Shown here piece by piece: positions 9,620 through 23,018 of a DNA stretch of 48,461 nucleotides. Where the stretch lies: assembly GCF_023806625.1 (NCBI RefSeq), contig NZ_JAMTDX010000007.1, positions 1 to 48,461 on the forward strand. Direction: 5' to 3'. The translations under genes were made by a program, and so were the position numbers. The notes beneath the pieces are model-generated. The model searched no databases. It was given only the letters and a program-made list of their open reading frames with translations, and was not told the origin of the DNA. Every line of letters begins with the position of its first letter. Position 1 is the stretch's first letter. The DNA comes from Accumulibacter sp. (lineage in GTDB: Bacteria > Pseudomonadota > Gammaproteobacteria > Burkholderiales > Rhodocyclaceae).

Positions 9620-10770
<1,151 letters not shown>

Positions 10771-10843
10771 TGGCTGCCGTCCCTTCGGCTCGAGAGTTCG
10801 GTCCGCGTTGTCCCTGTGTCATTCATTTAGCATGTCTTACTAG

Positions 10844-11122
<279 letters not shown>

Positions 11123-11162
11123 TCGCGCTGCCTTCCGGACCAACTCTTCAAAGGAGGTTAGC

Positions 11163-11633
11163 GTGAACATCAACGCAACACTGTTTGGTGAAGCGATCTG
11201 GTTCGCCGTCTTCATCTGGATCACGCTGAAGTACGTCTGGCCGCCATTGCAGAAAGCCATGGCCGAACGACAGAAAATGATTGCCGAAGGGCTTGCCGCC
11301 GGCGAACGCGCCAAGAAGGAGCTGGAACTGGCCGGCAAGCGATCCGCCGACTCGCTGCGTGACGCCAAGGCGAAAGCCGCCGAGATCATCGCCGCTGCGG
11401 AGAGACGTGGCGTTCAGATGATCGAGGAGGCCAAGCAGGCGGCCAAGGTCGAAGCAGACAAGGTCGTCGCCTCGGCCAAGGCGGAAATTGCGCAGCAGGT
11501 CGAGCAGGCTCGCGCGGAACTGCGCAGTCGTGTCGCTGACCTCGCCGTGGCGGGCGCCGAGCGCATCCTGAAGCGCGAAGTGGACGCCAAGGTGCACGCG
11601 GGCATGCTCGCGGAACTCAGGAAGGAACTCTGA
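11163..11633 (+). CDS. atpF: ATP synthase subunit b (peripheral stalk)
   Basis: Membrane-anchored coiled-coil stalk subunit linking subunit a to the F1 head. 156 residues: one N-terminal membrane helix ([18 protein letters not shown]) followed by a long charged, alanine-rich helix. The GTG start at 11163 is supported by AGGAGG at 11152-11157. The stop lies four bases before atpH. Confidence 0.95.
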   Translation: MNINATLFGEAIWFAVFIWITLKYVWPPLQKAMAERQKMIAEGLAAGERAKKELELAGKRSADSLRDAKAKAAEIIAAAERRGVQMIEEAKQAAKVEADKVVASAKAEIAQQVEQARAELRSRVADLAVAGAERILKREVDAKVHAGMLAELRKEL

Positions 11634-11637
11634 GACC

Positions 11638-12174
11638 ATGGCCGAGCTCGTCACCATCGCGCGCCCTTACGCCGAAGCGGTATTCCGCATGGCGATTGAA
11701 AGCAGCACGCTGTCGGCGTGGTCCGACCGTCTTACGCTGCTCTCGGCAATCGCCAGGGATGATCAGATGCGCTCGTGCATCGGCAATCCGGAGCTGTCGG
11801 CCAGGCAGAAGAGCGAACTCTTCAAGTCGCTGGTCGGCAGAGCGCTGGAAGGTGGCGAAGCCAACCTGATCGACGTTCTCGCCGCCAACGAGCGGCTGTC
11901 TGCTCTGCCCGAAATCGCCAGTCTCTTCGAAGGGCTGAGAGCTGCCCAGGAGGGTGTCAAGGAGGCGACGATCTACAGCGCCTTCCCCCTGGACGACGCA
12001 CAGCGCAAGGCACTGATTGCCGATCTCGAGGCGCGCTTCAAGACCCGGCTGACTGCCGAAGTCGTCGTCGATCAGTCGCTGATCGGCGGCGTAAAGATTG
12101 TGGTTGGCGATCAGGTTCTCGATACCTCTGTCCGCGGCAAGCTCGAGAGCCTGCGACTGGCGCTCACCAACTAG
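11638..12174 (+). CDS. atpH: ATP synthase subunit delta
   Basis: F1 subunit that joins the b-subunit stalk to the top of the alpha/beta hexamer. 178 residues, normal length. The N-terminal six-helix bundle begins with [14 protein letters not shown], and the C terminus has the conserved [26 protein letters not shown] motif split across the last 40 residues. The spacer to atpA is 10 bp. Confidence 0.95.
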   Translation: MAELVTIARPYAEAVFRMAIESSTLSAWSDRLTLLSAIARDDQMRSCIGNPELSARQKSELFKSLVGRALEGGEANLIDVLAANERLSALPEIASLFEGLRAAQEGVKEATIYSAFPLDDAQRKALIADLEARFKTRLTAEVVVDQSLIGGVKIVVGDQVLDTSVRGKLESLRLALTN

Positions 12175-12184
12175 GAGAAATTCC

Positions 12185-13723
12185 ATGCAGCTGAATCCTT
12201 CCGAAATCAGCGAACTGATCAGAAGCAAGATCGAAAATCTTGCGATTAGTGCCGATCTGCGCACGCAGGGGACCGTCGTATCGGTGACCGACGGGATCTG
12301 TCGCATCTATGGCCTGACCGACGTCATGCAGGGCGAGATGCTCGAGTTCCCGGGCAATACTTTCGGCATGGCGCTGAACCTCGACCGGGACTCGGTTGGT
12401 GCCGTGGTCCTGGGTGAGTACGACCAGATCAGCGAGGGCGACACGGTCAAGACGACCGGCCGCATCCTCGAGGTCCCGGTCGGCCCTGAACTGCTGGGGC
12501 GGGTGGTCAACTCGCTCGGTCAGCCGATCGACGGCAAGGGGCCGATCAACGCCAAGCTGACCGACAAGATCGAGAAGGTGGCTCCGGGGGTCATCTGGCG
12601 CAAGTCCGTTTCGCAGCCCGTGCAGACCGGTCTGAAGTCGATCGATGCGATGGTGCCGATTGGCCGGGGCCAGCGTGAGCTGATCATCGGTGACCGCCAG
12701 ACGGGCAAGACCGCCGTGGCCGTCGACACGATCATCAACCAGAAGGGCCAGGATCTGATCTGCATTTACGTGGCCATCGGTCAGAAGGCCTCGACGGTGG
12801 CGAACGTCGTGCGCAGACTCGAAGAGAATGGCGCAATGGGCTACACGATCGTCGTCGCAGCGACCGCCTCCGAGTCGGCCGCACTGCAGTACATCGCTCC
12901 GTACGCCGGCTGCACGATGGGCGAATACTTCCGTGATCGCGGGCAGGACGCGCTGATCATCTACGACGACCTGACCAAGCAGGCGTGGGCTTACCGGCAG
13001 GTTTCCCTGCTGCTCCGCCGCCCGCCGGGGCGCGAAGCCTACCCGGGTGACGTGTTCTACCTTCACTCACGGCTGCTCGAGCGCGCCGCCCGTGTGTCTG
13101 CCGACTGGGTCGAGCGGTTTACGAACGGCGAAGTGAAGGGCAAGACCGGTTCGCTGACTGCGCTGCCGGTCATCGAGACTCAGGCTGGCGACGTGTCGGC
13201 ATTCGTTCCGACGAACGTCATCTCGATTACCGACGGTCAGATCTTCCTCGACACGGACCTGTTCAACGCCGGCATCCGCCCGGCGATCGATGCCGGTATT
13301 TCGGTCTCTCGGGTTGGTGGCGCGGCGCAGACCAAGGTGATCAAGAAGCTCGGCGGTGGTGTCCGTCTGGCTCTCGCGCAGTACCGGGAACTCGCGGCCT
13401 TTGCCCAGTTCGCCTCGGATCTCGACGAGGCGACGCGGAAACAGCTCGATCGCGGCCGGTTGGTCACCGAACTGATGAAGCAACCCCAGTACTCCCCGCT
13501 GCCGATTTCCGAGATGGCGATCACCCTGCTTGCAGTGAACAAGGGCTACTTCGACGACGTGGACGTCAAGAAGGCGCTGGCGGTGGAGAAGCAGATGCAT
13601 GGCTACATCCGGCAGAAGTACGCCGATCTCATCACCAAGATCGAGACCACCAAGGATCTCGACGCCGAAGCCGAGCAGAAGCTCAGCCGGGCGATTGAGG
13701 AGTTCAAGGCCACGCTGGCCTGA
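12185..13723 (+). CDS. atpA: ATP synthase subunit alpha
   Basis: Non-catalytic nucleotide-binding subunit of the F1 hexamer. 512 residues, the family length. The N-terminal beta-barrel starts [19 protein letters not shown]; the Walker A P-loop is GDRQTGKT and the arginine-finger region [12 protein letters not shown] is present. The ATG at 12185 follows TAGGAGAAATTCC. An in-frame upstream extension into atpH is a shadow. The spacer to atpG is 18 bp. Confidence 0.98.
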   Translation: MQLNPSEISELIRSKIENLAISADLRTQGTVVSVTDGICRIYGLTDVMQGEMLEFPGNTFGMALNLDRDSVGAVVLGEYDQISEGDTVKTTGRILEVPVGPELLGRVVNSLGQPIDGKGPINAKLTDKIEKVAPGVIWRKSVSQPVQTGLKSIDAMVPIGRGQRELIIGDRQTGKTAVAVDTIINQKGQDLICIYVAIGQKASTVANVVRRLEENGAMGYTIVVAATASESAALQYIAPYAGCTMGEYFRDRGQDALIIYDDLTKQAWAYRQVSLLLRRPPGREAYPGDVFYLHSRLLERAARVSADWVERFTNGEVKGKTGSLTALPVIETQAGDVSAFVPTNVISITDGQIFLDTDLFNAGIRPAIDAGISVSRVGGAAQTKVIKKLGGGVRLALAQYRELAAFAQFASDLDEATRKQLDRGRLVTELMKQPQYSPLPISEMAITLLAVNKGYFDDVDVKKALAVEKQMHGYIRQKYADLITKIETTKDLDAEAEQKLSRAIEEFKATLA

Positions 13724-13741
13724 TCGATCGAGGAGATCACC

Positions 13742-16043
<2,302 letters not shown>

Positions 16044-16123
16044 TCGCTTGCCCTTAGGTATCGATATCGTCGCGTTCCTCAGTCCAGAGGGCTGGCGGAA
16101 CGCGCCCTGACAAGGAAAGAAGC

Positions 16124-16546
16124 ATGGCAATCCGAGTGCATGTTGATGTCGTCAGCGCGGAGGAGATGATTTTCTCGGGCGAGACGGATTTCGCGGTCTT
16201 TCCAGGGGAGGCTGGAGAACTCGGCATCTATCCGCGCCACACACCATTGCTGACGCGTATCAGGCCAGGCACAGTGCGGCTCAAGGTACCGGACAAGAAT
16301 GAGTACGAGATGGTCTACGTATCGGGTGGGATGCTCGAAGTCCAGCCTGCGTTGATCACCGTCCTTGCTGACACAGCAATCCGGGCCCACGACCTCGACG
16401 AGGCCAAAGCTCTCGAAGCCAAGCGACGTGCAGAGGAGGCCCTGAGAAACCGCAAGGCGGACGTTGGCATCGCGACCGCAGAGGCCGAGCTGGCTCAGGC
16501 TGTCGCGCAGCTGGCCGCAATCAAGAAGCTGCGCGCGCGTCACTGA
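16124..16546 (+). CDS. atpC: ATP synthase subunit epsilon
   Basis: F1 stalk subunit that couples gamma to the c-ring and can inhibit ATP hydrolysis. 140 residues: an N-terminal beta-sandwich ([20 protein letters not shown], then [16 protein letters not shown]) and a C-terminal two-helix hairpin rich in alanine and glutamate, so both the core and the inhibitory arm are present. It is the last gene of the operon; a strong intrinsic terminator follows 25 bp later. Confidence 0.96.
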   Translation: MAIRVHVDVVSAEEMIFSGETDFAVFPGEAGELGIYPRHTPLLTRIRPGTVRLKVPDKNEYEMVYVSGGMLEVQPALITVLADTAIRAHDLDEAKALEAKRRAEEALRNRKADVGIATAEAELAQAVAQLAAIKKLRARH

Positions 16547-16570
16547 TCCGCGGCAACCTCACGAACATCG

Positions 16571-16598
16571 AGGCAGTCCTATCGGGGCTGCCTTTTTT
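16571..16598 (+). terminator. intrinsic terminator of the atp operon
   Basis: A nine-pair stem, AGGCAGTCC (16571-16579) against GGGCTGCCT (16585-16593) with one G-T wobble and a 5-nt loop, runs directly into a T6 tract. It lies 25 bp past atpC and before the convergent ubiJ stop. Confidence 0.85.
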
Positions 16599-16643
16599 CG
16601 TTGGCTCGCCACGCGCTCGATGGCGACGGCGGCAAGCAGCGGG

Positions 16644-17225
16644 TCAACGGGATCGGGCTGTCCGTTCGAGTCTCTTCTCGAAGCGCGCCAAGTCGTCACG
16701 GAGGACGTCGACGCCTCCGCAGAACTGCTCGACCTCGCTCCTTCGGGCCAGGACCCGTGCCTCTTCTTCAAGGTATTCGGCGACGGACTCGACCAACCTT
16801 GTGCTGCTCTCGGCGTGCCAGCGCGCGAAGCTGCCAGCCAACTGAACCGCGCGGCGCGCGACGATGTCGCCGACCAGCTGTGCCAGGTCGTGCTCGACAT
16901 CCCACCGCAAGTTGCGAAAAACGAAGCCGAGCGCCTCTGCAAGGTCGACCGAACCGGAAATCCTGGCCGACGAAAACAGTGCAGCCGGGTCTCCGGCCAT
17001 AAGGCCGGCCAGCGAATCCACCGGAAGCTCGATCGTCACGGCAGGGTCGACACCGTCCGGGGCCAATTCGCACAGACCTTGGTCGCCAATCATCAGACCG
17101 ACGGTGATCGTGCCCCCGAGTCGCAGCTGTGCCAACTTCCCGGCAAAGGCGGCCAATCGTTCCCGAGCCCAGTGTTCACCAGTCAGCAGATGATTCACGA
17201 AGGCGAGTGCCGGCCGAGCGAACAT
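16644..17225 (-). CDS. ubiJ: ubiquinone biosynthesis accessory factor UbiJ (SCP2 domain)
   Basis: SCP2-type lipid-binding protein that, with UbiK, supports the later hydroxylation and methylation steps of ubiquinone synthesis by holding polyprenyl intermediates. The 193-residue frame begins MFARPALAFVNHLLTGEHWARERL, typical of UbiJ, continues with the beta-strand-rich SCP2 core, and ends in a charged helix (VDVLRDDLARFEKRLERTA) that fits the UbiK-contact coiled coil. The start at 17225 has only a weak GAGGGCG site; a slightly upstream non-ATG start is possible. It lies downstream of ubiE, as in other proteobacteria, but the usual next gene ubiB is missing: the convergent atp operon ends instead. 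Confidence 0.8.
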   Translation of the reverse strand: MFARPALAFVNHLLTGEHWARERLAAFAGKLAQLRLGGTITVGLMIGDQGLCELAPDGVDPAVTIELPVDSLAGLMAGDPAALFSSARISGSVDLAEALGFVFRNLRWDVEHDLAQLVGDIVARRAVQLAGSFARWHAESSTRLVESVAEYLEEEARVLARRSEVEQFCGGVDVLRDDLARFEKRLERTARSR

Positions 17226-17366
17226 CGCCCTCAGCACCAATTGCCCCGGGCAGCGCGTCCCCGCGTCACATCGCCAACTGGCGTGACGGCTGGGCGAGGC
17301 GCGCCGCCCGATCGCAGCTCTGCCAGCGTGTGCCGGCGCCCGTTGGCTGCGTTGCGTCGAGTGGAG

Positions 17367-17391
17367 CTTCCCGGTCCACGTGTCCGGGAAG
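17367..17391. repeat. 8-bp inverted repeat in the ubiE-ubiJ spacer
   Basis: CTTCCCGG (17367-17374) and CCGGGAAG (17384-17391) flank a 9-nt centre containing CACGTG. It lies in the 201-bp spacer between the ubiE stop and the ubiJ start. No T run follows on either strand, so it is more likely an mRNA processing or stability hairpin, or a protein site, than a terminator. Confidence 0.5.
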
Positions 17392-17426
17392 TGCGGGTCC
17401 ACTGAGCCATGGCCGGTCCTCGTCTC

Positions 17427-18167
17427 TCAGAACCTGAACCCTAAGTGCAGCGCGACGACACCCAGGGCCAGGTTGTAGTAATCGACCCGGTCGAAGCCCA
17501 CCTGCTCCATCATCTTCTTGAGCGACTCCTGGTCGGGATGGACCCGGATCGACTCCGCCAGGTAGCGGTAGCTCGCTTCGTCGTCGGTGATCCACCTGCC
17601 GAGGCGGGGAATCACCTGAAAAGAATAGAAGTCATAGAACGGTGCGAGTGGCTTCCAGACTCGAGCAAACTCCAGGATCAGCACGCGACCGCCCGGTCGC
17701 AGTACGCGCAGCATCTCCGCCAGCGCCCGATCCTTGTGGGTCATGTTGCGTAGCCCGAAGGCCACCGAGACGCAATCGAAGTACTCGTCGGGGAAAGGGA
17801 GCGACTCGGCATCGCATTGGGCGACCGGGAGCATCACCCCCTGATCGAAGAGCCGATCTCGTCCTACCGTCAGCATCGCGTTGTTGATGTCGGTCAGCCA
17901 GACCTGGCCGCGCTCGCCGACCTTTCCGGCGAAAGCCTCGGCCAGGTCGCCGGTCCCGCCGGCGACGTCGAGGACTCGCCAACCTTCGCGGACGCCGCTC
18001 CTGGCGACCGCGAAGGTCTTCCAAAGGCGATGCAGACCTGCGGACATCAGGTCATTCATCAGGTCATATCGCCCGGCAACGGAGTCGAAAACGCCGGCCA
18101 CGTGCCGGGCCTTGTCGCCTACAGGCACCTCCTGGTAGCCGAAATGAGTCGTTTCCGGGTTGTTCAT
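17427..18167 (-). CDS. ubiE: bifunctional demethylmenaquinone/2-polyprenyl-1,4-benzoquinol methyltransferase UbiE
   Basis: SAM-dependent C-methyltransferase of ubiquinone (and, where present, menaquinone) biosynthesis. 246 residues. The conserved [25 protein letters not shown] block, split here around residues 30-55, is followed by SAM motif I ([16 protein letters not shown]), [10 protein letters not shown] and the [21 protein letters not shown] signature. It ends with the family tail [12 protein letters not shown]. The ATG at 18167 has a strong GAGGAG site; the longer open frame upstream is antisense to nothing and lacks family support. The gene lies between a DUF971 gene and ubiJ on the same strand. 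Confidence 0.95.
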   Translation of the reverse strand: MNNPETTHFGYQEVPVGDKARHVAGVFDSVAGRYDLMNDLMSAGLHRLWKTFAVARSGVREGWRVLDVAGGTGDLAEAFAGKVGERGQVWLTDINNAMLTVGRDRLFDQGVMLPVAQCDAESLPFPDEYFDCVSVAFGLRNMTHKDRALAEMLRVLRPGGRVLILEFARVWKPLAPFYDFYSFQVIPRLGRWITDDEASYRYLAESIRVHPDQESLKKMMEQVGFDRVDYYNLALGVVALHLGFRF

Positions 18168-18204
18168 TCGCTCCTCGACCATGCCCAGTTCGCGCCTGAC
18201 GCTG

Positions 18205-18630
18205 TCAACGCTTCGTGCACCGCCCTCCGGCCCCGCTGCCGGGCACCGGCTGCTGAGCAGCGTCCCGGCTGGCGTGGGCCTTCTCGAGGCGTTCCAGATA
18301 CGATTGCCAGAGTCGGTCATGCTGCCTGCCGAGCCTGTACAACAGGTCCCACGAGTAGATTCCGGTGTCGTGACCATCGGAGAAGACAGGCCGGACGGCG
18401 TAATTGCCGACCGCTTCGATCCGCTCGATCCCGACCTCCCTCTTGCCGACCTGAAGAACTTCCTGTCCGGGACCGTGCCCACGGGCTTCAGCCGAGGGAG
18501 TGAACACGCGCAGAAACTCGTAGCTCAGCAGGAATCTCTCGCCATCCTCGAAGCTGATCTCGAGCACGCGCGACTGCTGATGGAGCTTGATCTCGGTGGG
18601 AACCTTGGTGCTTTCGTCGAGGCCAGCCAT
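18205..18630 (-). CDS. DUF971 domain protein
   Basis: A 141-residue protein with the DUF971 domain (related to the N-terminal domain of gamma-butyrobetaine hydroxylase), recognisable from [35 protein letters not shown], and [24 protein letters not shown]. In other families this fold can bind metal or Fe-S; the function of the stand-alone form is not established. In betaproteobacteria it commonly precedes ubiE, as here (37-bp spacer), so a link to quinone biosynthesis is likely but unproven. The C-terminal 30 residues are low-complexity and probably disordered. Confidence 0.85.
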   Translation of the reverse strand: MAGLDESTKVPTEIKLHQQSRVLEISFEDGERFLLSYEFLRVFTPSAEARGHGPGQEVLQVGKREVGIERIEAVGNYAVRPVFSDGHDTGIYSWDLLYRLGRQHDRLWQSYLERLEKAHASRDAAQQPVPGSGAGGRCTKR

Positions 18631-18721
18631 CTCTGTCCCAGTCAGGAATCTGAAGCGGCATCATAGCGCAAAAGCGCTCGCCCGGTTCCAACCTGCGCGC
18701 GCAGCCGCCAGCGGTGGTGCG

Positions 18722-18767
18722 CCGGTCTCGCCATGAGACCGGGGCGGGTCTACAGCGCCCGTATAAT
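18722..18767 (+). promoter_or_regulatory. inverted repeat and -10 element upstream of terC-like gene
   Basis: A perfect 8-bp inverted repeat, CCGGTCTC (18722-18729) and GAGACCGG (18735-18742), lies just upstream of an exact TATAAT at 18762-18767, where a -35 box would overlap its right arm. No good -35 hexamer is visible, which suggests an activator-dependent or repressor-controlled promoter. The transcript leader would be only about 40 nt. Confidence 0.45.
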
Positions 18768-18814
18768 CTCCGGTTATTGACCCCTCTCCGGATAACCTCT
18801 CGATAAGGACTGCC

Positions 18815-19576
18815 ATGGACCTGATGGCTTTGCTCGCCCGGCCAGAAACCTGGATGGCTTTCGCAACGCTTACCGCGCTCGAACTGGTGCTCGGCATCGA
18901 TAACGTGATCTTCATTTCGATCCTCGTTGATCGGCTGCCGCCGGGCACGCGCGAGAAGGCACGGCGCCTGGGCCTCTTCCTGGCGATGTTCATGCGTATC
19001 GCGTTGCTCCTGCTCCTCTCACTGATCGTCGGAGCGACTGAGCCACTGCTCGCCGTCCTCGGCAAGCCGATCTCGCCGCGCGACATCATCCTGATCGCCG
19101 GCGGCGTCTTTCTCGTCTGGAAGAGCACGAAAGAGATCCATCAACTGCTCGAAGGCGAGGAAGGACACGCCTCTGCCGCAGTGCGCGCGACTTTTGCAGC
19201 GATCATCGTCCAGATCATCATCATCGATATCGTCTTCTCGCTCGATTCGATCATTACCGCCGTGGGTATGGTGGACGAGGTCGCGGTGATGATTGCTGCG
19301 GTGGTCGCCTCTGTAGCCATGATGATGGTCTTCGCTTCGGCGATCGGCCGTTTCGTGTCCGAGCACCCGACGATCAAGATGCTCGCTCTGTCGTTCCTGA
19401 TGGTCGTCGGTGTCGCGCTGGTCGCCGAAGGCTTCGGGCACAAGGTTCCCAAGGGCTACATCTACTTTGCGATGGCCTTTTCGGTGGTCGTCGAGATGCT
19501 CAACATCCGGGCGCGCAGGAAGATGGCCGAGCCCGTTCGCCTGCACGAGCCGTATACGCGCAGCGGTCAGGACTGA
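18815..19576 (+). CDS. TerC family integral membrane protein
   Basis: A 253-residue membrane protein of the TerC/YgdQ group with about seven hydrophobic helices. The signature acidic membrane motifs are present: LELVLGIDNVIFISIL near residues 22-37 and IDIVFSLDSIITAVGM near residues 138-153. Some TerC members export manganese or support metal loading of secreted proteins. The aspartates in the two repeats would be the metal ligands. The gene is followed after 21 bp by a CorC/HlyC-family gene on the same strand, a common pairing of two putative metal-handling membrane proteins. The substrate is not determinable from sequence. Confidence 0.88.
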   Translation: MDLMALLARPETWMAFATLTALELVLGIDNVIFISILVDRLPPGTREKARRLGLFLAMFMRIALLLLLSLIVGATEPLLAVLGKPISPRDIILIAGGVFLVWKSTKEIHQLLEGEEGHASAAVRATFAAIIVQIIIIDIVFSLDSIITAVGMVDEVAVMIAAVVASVAMMMVFASAIGRFVSEHPTIKMLALSFLMVVGVALVAEGFGHKVPKGYIYFAMAFSVVVEMLNIRARRKMAEPVRLHEPYTRSGQD

Positions 19577-19597
19577 CCAACCCAAGGACTCCGAATC

Positions 19598-20917
19598 GTG
19601 GACATCGCTCTGCTGTTCCTGCTGATTCTGCTCAACGCCGTCCTGGCAATGTCGGAGATAGCCGTCATTTCGTCGCGCCAGGCCCGGCTGTCGAAGCTCG
19701 CCGACGATGGAAACGCCGGCGCACGTACCGCGCTGGCCCTGAACCAGGATCCGGCGACTTTCCTGTCGACGATCCAGGTCGGCATCACGACAGTCGGGAT
19801 CCTCAGCGGCGCGATTGGCGAGGCAACTCTGGCGACGCCAATCGCCCACTGGCTTGCCGGTTTCGCCCTCCTTGCTCCATATGCCGAAGGCGTTGCCCTG
19901 GCCATGGTCGTGGCCACGGTGACCTACTTCTCGGTCGTCGTCGGAGAACTGCTGCCCAAGCAGTTGGCGTTGCGCGCGCCGGAACGGGTCGCGTCGCTGG
20001 TCGCGCTGCCGATGGACCTCCTCTCGCGGCTGGCCAGTCCCCTCGTCTGGCTGCTCTCCTCATCATCGAGCCTGCTGCTGCGGCTTACCGGTACTCAGCG
20101 CACGGCACCTGCACCGGTCAGCGATGATGAAATCAACGTTCTCATGGGCCAGGGTGCACAGGCCGGCGTTTTCCACGCCAGCGAGCAGGCGATCGTTTCA
20201 AACGTCCTGCGCCTGGACGAGCAACGGATCAGCGCGATCATGACCCATCGCAACGACATCTACGTGATCGACCTGAACGAGAGCGAAGCCGAAATCCGCC
20301 GTCGCCTGGCAGAGAGCCCGTACAAGCGGATCGTCGTCTGCCGTGACGGACTCGATGAGGTCATCGGTGTCTTGCGGACGAGCGACCTGCTCCGCGGAGC
20401 CCTGCTCGGCGGTGCACTATCCATCGAGTCGTTTGTCAGGCCAGCCCTGTATGTTCCGGCAACCGTGACCACCACACAGTTGCTGGAAACCTTTCGCCGC
20501 GCGCAGCAGCAGTGCGCGCTGCTGGTCGACGAATACGGCGGCCTGCAGGGTCTGGTCACACTGACCGACGTGCTCACCTCGATCGTTGGCGACCTTCCTG
20601 GCTCGGAACCCGTCGAGGAGCAGGACATCGTCGTTCGCGAGGACGGCTCATGGCTCGTCGATGGCAGCGTCACTGTCGAGCGTCTCAAGACCGTCCTGAA
20701 GATCAGCACGGAGTGGCCGGGTGAGGAAGACAATGCCTTCAACACCCTCGGCGGCTTCGTGATGTACATGCTCGGACGCATCCCTTCGACGTCGGACCAT
20801 TTCGTCGCCTGCGGCCTGCGCTTCGAAGTCGTCGACATGGACCGCAACCGGGTGGACAAGGTGCTCGTGGCGAGTGCTGCGCCCGAGCACGAGCCTCTCC
20901 AGGGGCGCTCCAGCTGA
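19598..20917 (+). CDS. CorC/HlyC-family membrane protein (DUF21-CBS-CorC_HlyC)
   Basis: A 439-residue protein with three standard parts: an N-terminal DUF21/CNNM-like membrane domain with three to four helices (residues about 1-190, including VVGELLPKQLALRAPERVA), a tandem CBS domain (about 210-335, containing IMTHRNDIYVIDL and LVDEYGGLQGLVTLTDVL), and a C-terminal CorC_HlyC transporter-associated domain (about 345-430). Relatives are implicated in Mg2+ or Co2+ efflux; the older hemolysin name is misleading. The start is a GTG at 19598, and the 21-bp spacing suggests co-transcription with the TerC-like gene. Confidence 0.9.
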   Translation: MDIALLFLLILLNAVLAMSEIAVISSRQARLSKLADDGNAGARTALALNQDPATFLSTIQVGITTVGILSGAIGEATLATPIAHWLAGFALLAPYAEGVALAMVVATVTYFSVVVGELLPKQLALRAPERVASLVALPMDLLSRLASPLVWLLSSSSSLLLRLTGTQRTAPAPVSDDEINVLMGQGAQAGVFHASEQAIVSNVLRLDEQRISAIMTHRNDIYVIDLNESEAEIRRRLAESPYKRIVVCRDGLDEVIGVLRTSDLLRGALLGGALSIESFVRPALYVPATVTTTQLLETFRRAQQQCALLVDEYGGLQGLVTLTDVLTSIVGDLPGSEPVEEQDIVVREDGSWLVDGSVTVERLKTVLKISTEWPGEEDNAFNTLGGFVMYMLGRIPSTSDHFVACGLRFEVVDMDRNRVDKVLVASAAPEHEPLQGRSS

Positions 20918-21016
20918 GATCCCCTGCCACACGGTCTCCGTCGCCACAGGTGCGCAGCGCGAGCCCTGGGGCTGAAGACCGGCAAGATCCAGGTCGCTCT
21001 CCACCTCGGCGGTGGA

Positions 21017-21718
21017 TCAGCCGATGTAGCGCGTCGGGTCGGGGATTCCGGCGGCAGAAAAGCCTGCGCGTCGCAGCCTGCACGAATCGCACACCCCGCA
21101 AGCCTGCCCGACGTCGTTCGCCTGATAACAGGAGACGGTCAACGAAAAGTCCACTCCCAGCTCGCTGCCGCGGCGGATGATTTCTGCCTTGCTCATGCCG
21201 ATCAGCGGAGCCCGGATACGCAGCCTGGTGCCTTCAACGGCGATTTTCGTCGCCAAGTTGGCCATTTCCTCGAACGCCTTGATGAACTCCGGCCGGCAGT
21301 CCGGATAGCCGGAATAGTCGACCGCGTTGACGCCGACGAAGATGTCGCCACTTGGCAGCACCTCTGCCCAGGCCAGCGCCAGCGCCAGCATGATCGTATT
21401 GCGCGCGGGCACGTAGGTGACGGGAATGCCCCCTGCGACCCCGTCGGTCGGCACCGCAATCCGGGCGTCGGTCAGCGCCGAGCCTCCGAAGTCGCCCAAC
21501 TGGACCTGCATGACCCGATGCTCGTCTGCCCCCAGAGTCCTGACCAGGTTTGCTGCCGCGTTGATCTCGGCGCGGTGCCTCTGCCCATAGTCGACCGTCA
21601 GGCAATGGCAGGCGTAGCCACTGGCCTGTGCGATCGCCAGGGTGGTGGCCGAATCGAGGCCGCCAGAGAGCAGGACGACGGCGGCTGGCCGGGCAGGATT
21701 TGAAGAGAGGGCAGGCAT
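21017..21718 (-). CDS. queC: 7-cyano-7-deazaguanine synthase QueC
   Basis: ATP-dependent enzyme that converts 7-carboxy-7-deazaguanine to preQ0 in the queuosine pathway. 233 residues from the ATG at 21718; a GTG at 21727 is also in frame and neither has a ribosome site. The PP-loop reads [17 protein letters not shown]. The zinc-binding cysteines lie near the C terminus in [18 protein letters not shown]. The next gene in the pathway, queE, lies about 1.3 kb away on the same strand, separated by a frameshifted plus-strand gene. Confidence 0.95.
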   Translation of the reverse strand: MPALSSNPARPAAVVLLSGGLDSATTLAIAQASGYACHCLTVDYGQRHRAEINAAANLVRTLGADEHRVMQVQLGDFGGSALTDARIAVPTDGVAGGIPVTYVPARNTIMLALALAWAEVLPSGDIFVGVNAVDYSGYPDCRPEFIKAFEEMANLATKIAVEGTRLRIRAPLIGMSKAEIIRRGSELGVDFSLTVSCYQANDVGQACGVCDSCRLRRAGFSAAGIPDPTRYIG

Positions 21719-21955
21719 CGGTCGCACTATAGCGCGTCCCCCTGGTTCGGCGCGAGATCCCGCGAGTCAGGGCGGGCAGGCAGCCCGGTCCATCTTGCGC
21801 GAGCGCGACCCGCGGGAGGACAATGTCGCCGAACGGGGTGCCGCAAAGCGGCCACGTCTGATCGTCCCGGGTGGTGATACCGGGCACGGCAGACCTGGGC
21901 CAGGCCGCGTTGGTGCCTTCGGCAGTTGCCCAGCGCTCTTTCCCGAGCCGATCTC

Positions 21956-22983
21956 ATGATGCATCTGTACGCCGCCCTGCTCTCGCGCCCAGTGGTGCTG
22001 ACCGGGACGATCAGGACGCTCGGACGAGGCATTCACAATGTGGAGAATCTCGTCATCACCGACGACGATCGACTCTTCGTCACTGGCCGCGGGGGCGTTC
22101 ATGAATTCGCCGAAGCGTCGGGCCGATGCGAGAGGCGACTCGTTCCGGTCGACTGCCCGGGCCTTCCGGCCAGTTGCATGAAGAATGGAATAGCCGTGCA
22201 CGGGGATCACCTGTACCTCGCCTGCGCGCATGTTTTCCAGGGAGCCGCGCCGTTCGCGTCGGCTGTCCTGCCCGACGTCAATCGCCTCGAGCAGGACCTT
22301 TCAGGTCTGCTGCGGCTTTCTCTGGCCACCCTGCCCCGTGCGGTGCAGTCATGGGTCGTTCGCTGTGACCTGACGCGACGCGATCTGGCTTTCTCTGCGT
22401 GGGCCGATCTGCCCAGCGGTGTTCTGGCCAACGGCATCGCCGTCGATGCAGACGGTGGGTTCCCGCGGCGAACAGTGCTCCGGGGGCAGCGACCGGCATC
22501 TGCAGGCTGCCGCTCGATGACAACCCGCGCGCAGAACTCTGGTACCGTCCGCCTGGGTGGAAGCCGAACGGCCTGAAGGCCGGCGATCAGACCGTAGGGT
22601 ATGCCGGCAACTCGCCGGCGGCGGCCGTTTTCGGATGTGTGCCGATCGAGTCCGACGGCAGCGCCGGTACGCCGCAGGTCGTGAACACTGCGCCGATGCA
22701 GATCCTCGACGACCTCGCCTGTGTCCGGCAGGATTTCCTGCTCAGCCAGTTCAGCGACGGCCTTGGCCTGGGACAGGGGTCGCTCCATTTCGTGTCGCGC
22801 GGTGGGCGCAGAATCGGCGTCCTCGAAGACGCTCTCGTCACTCGACCCTGTGCCGTCGTCGTGGCCAGACGAGCCGCCGGGCTGTTCGACGACGATGACG
22901 TGCTTATTGCCAACAAGCGGCAGCGCGCCGTGCTGGTCTTCAAACCGGACGATCTCTGGCGCGACTGGCTGCGTGCGGCGTGA
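21956..22983 (+). pseudogene. SMP-30/gluconolactonase-like beta-propeller protein, frameshifted
   Basis: Two overlapping plus-strand frames together make one propeller-like protein of about 340 residues. The first frame (21956 to about 22455) has repeats such as NVENLVITDDDRLFVTG, CMKNGIAVHGDHLYLACA and GVLANGIAVDADG. The text then continues one frame over from about 22455 (AANSAPGAATGICRLPLDDN, then GWKPNGLKAGDQTVGYA) to the stop at 22983. The repeated N-G-I/L-A-V/K blade pattern suggests the SMP-30, gluconolactonase or arylesterase superfamily. A single indel in the G-rich GACGGTGGG region near 22450-22460 would restore one frame, so it is either a recent pseudogene or a sequencing error. 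Function is unknown. Confidence 0.65.
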
Positions 22984-23018
22984 TCGTGTCGCCAGAACCT
23001 GCTGCAAGCGAGCGCCGC

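Noticed and set aside
17367-17391. CACGTG-centred dyad as a parS site for ParB
   Set aside because: Flanking bases do not match the GTTTCAC/GTGAAAC arms of parS. Other CACGTG occurrences (near 18105, 26425 and 35306) also fail.
18631-18814. possible manganese (yybP-ykoY) riboswitch upstream of the TerC gene
   Set aside because: The predicted leader is only about 40 nt and the conserved paired internal loops of that class are absent.
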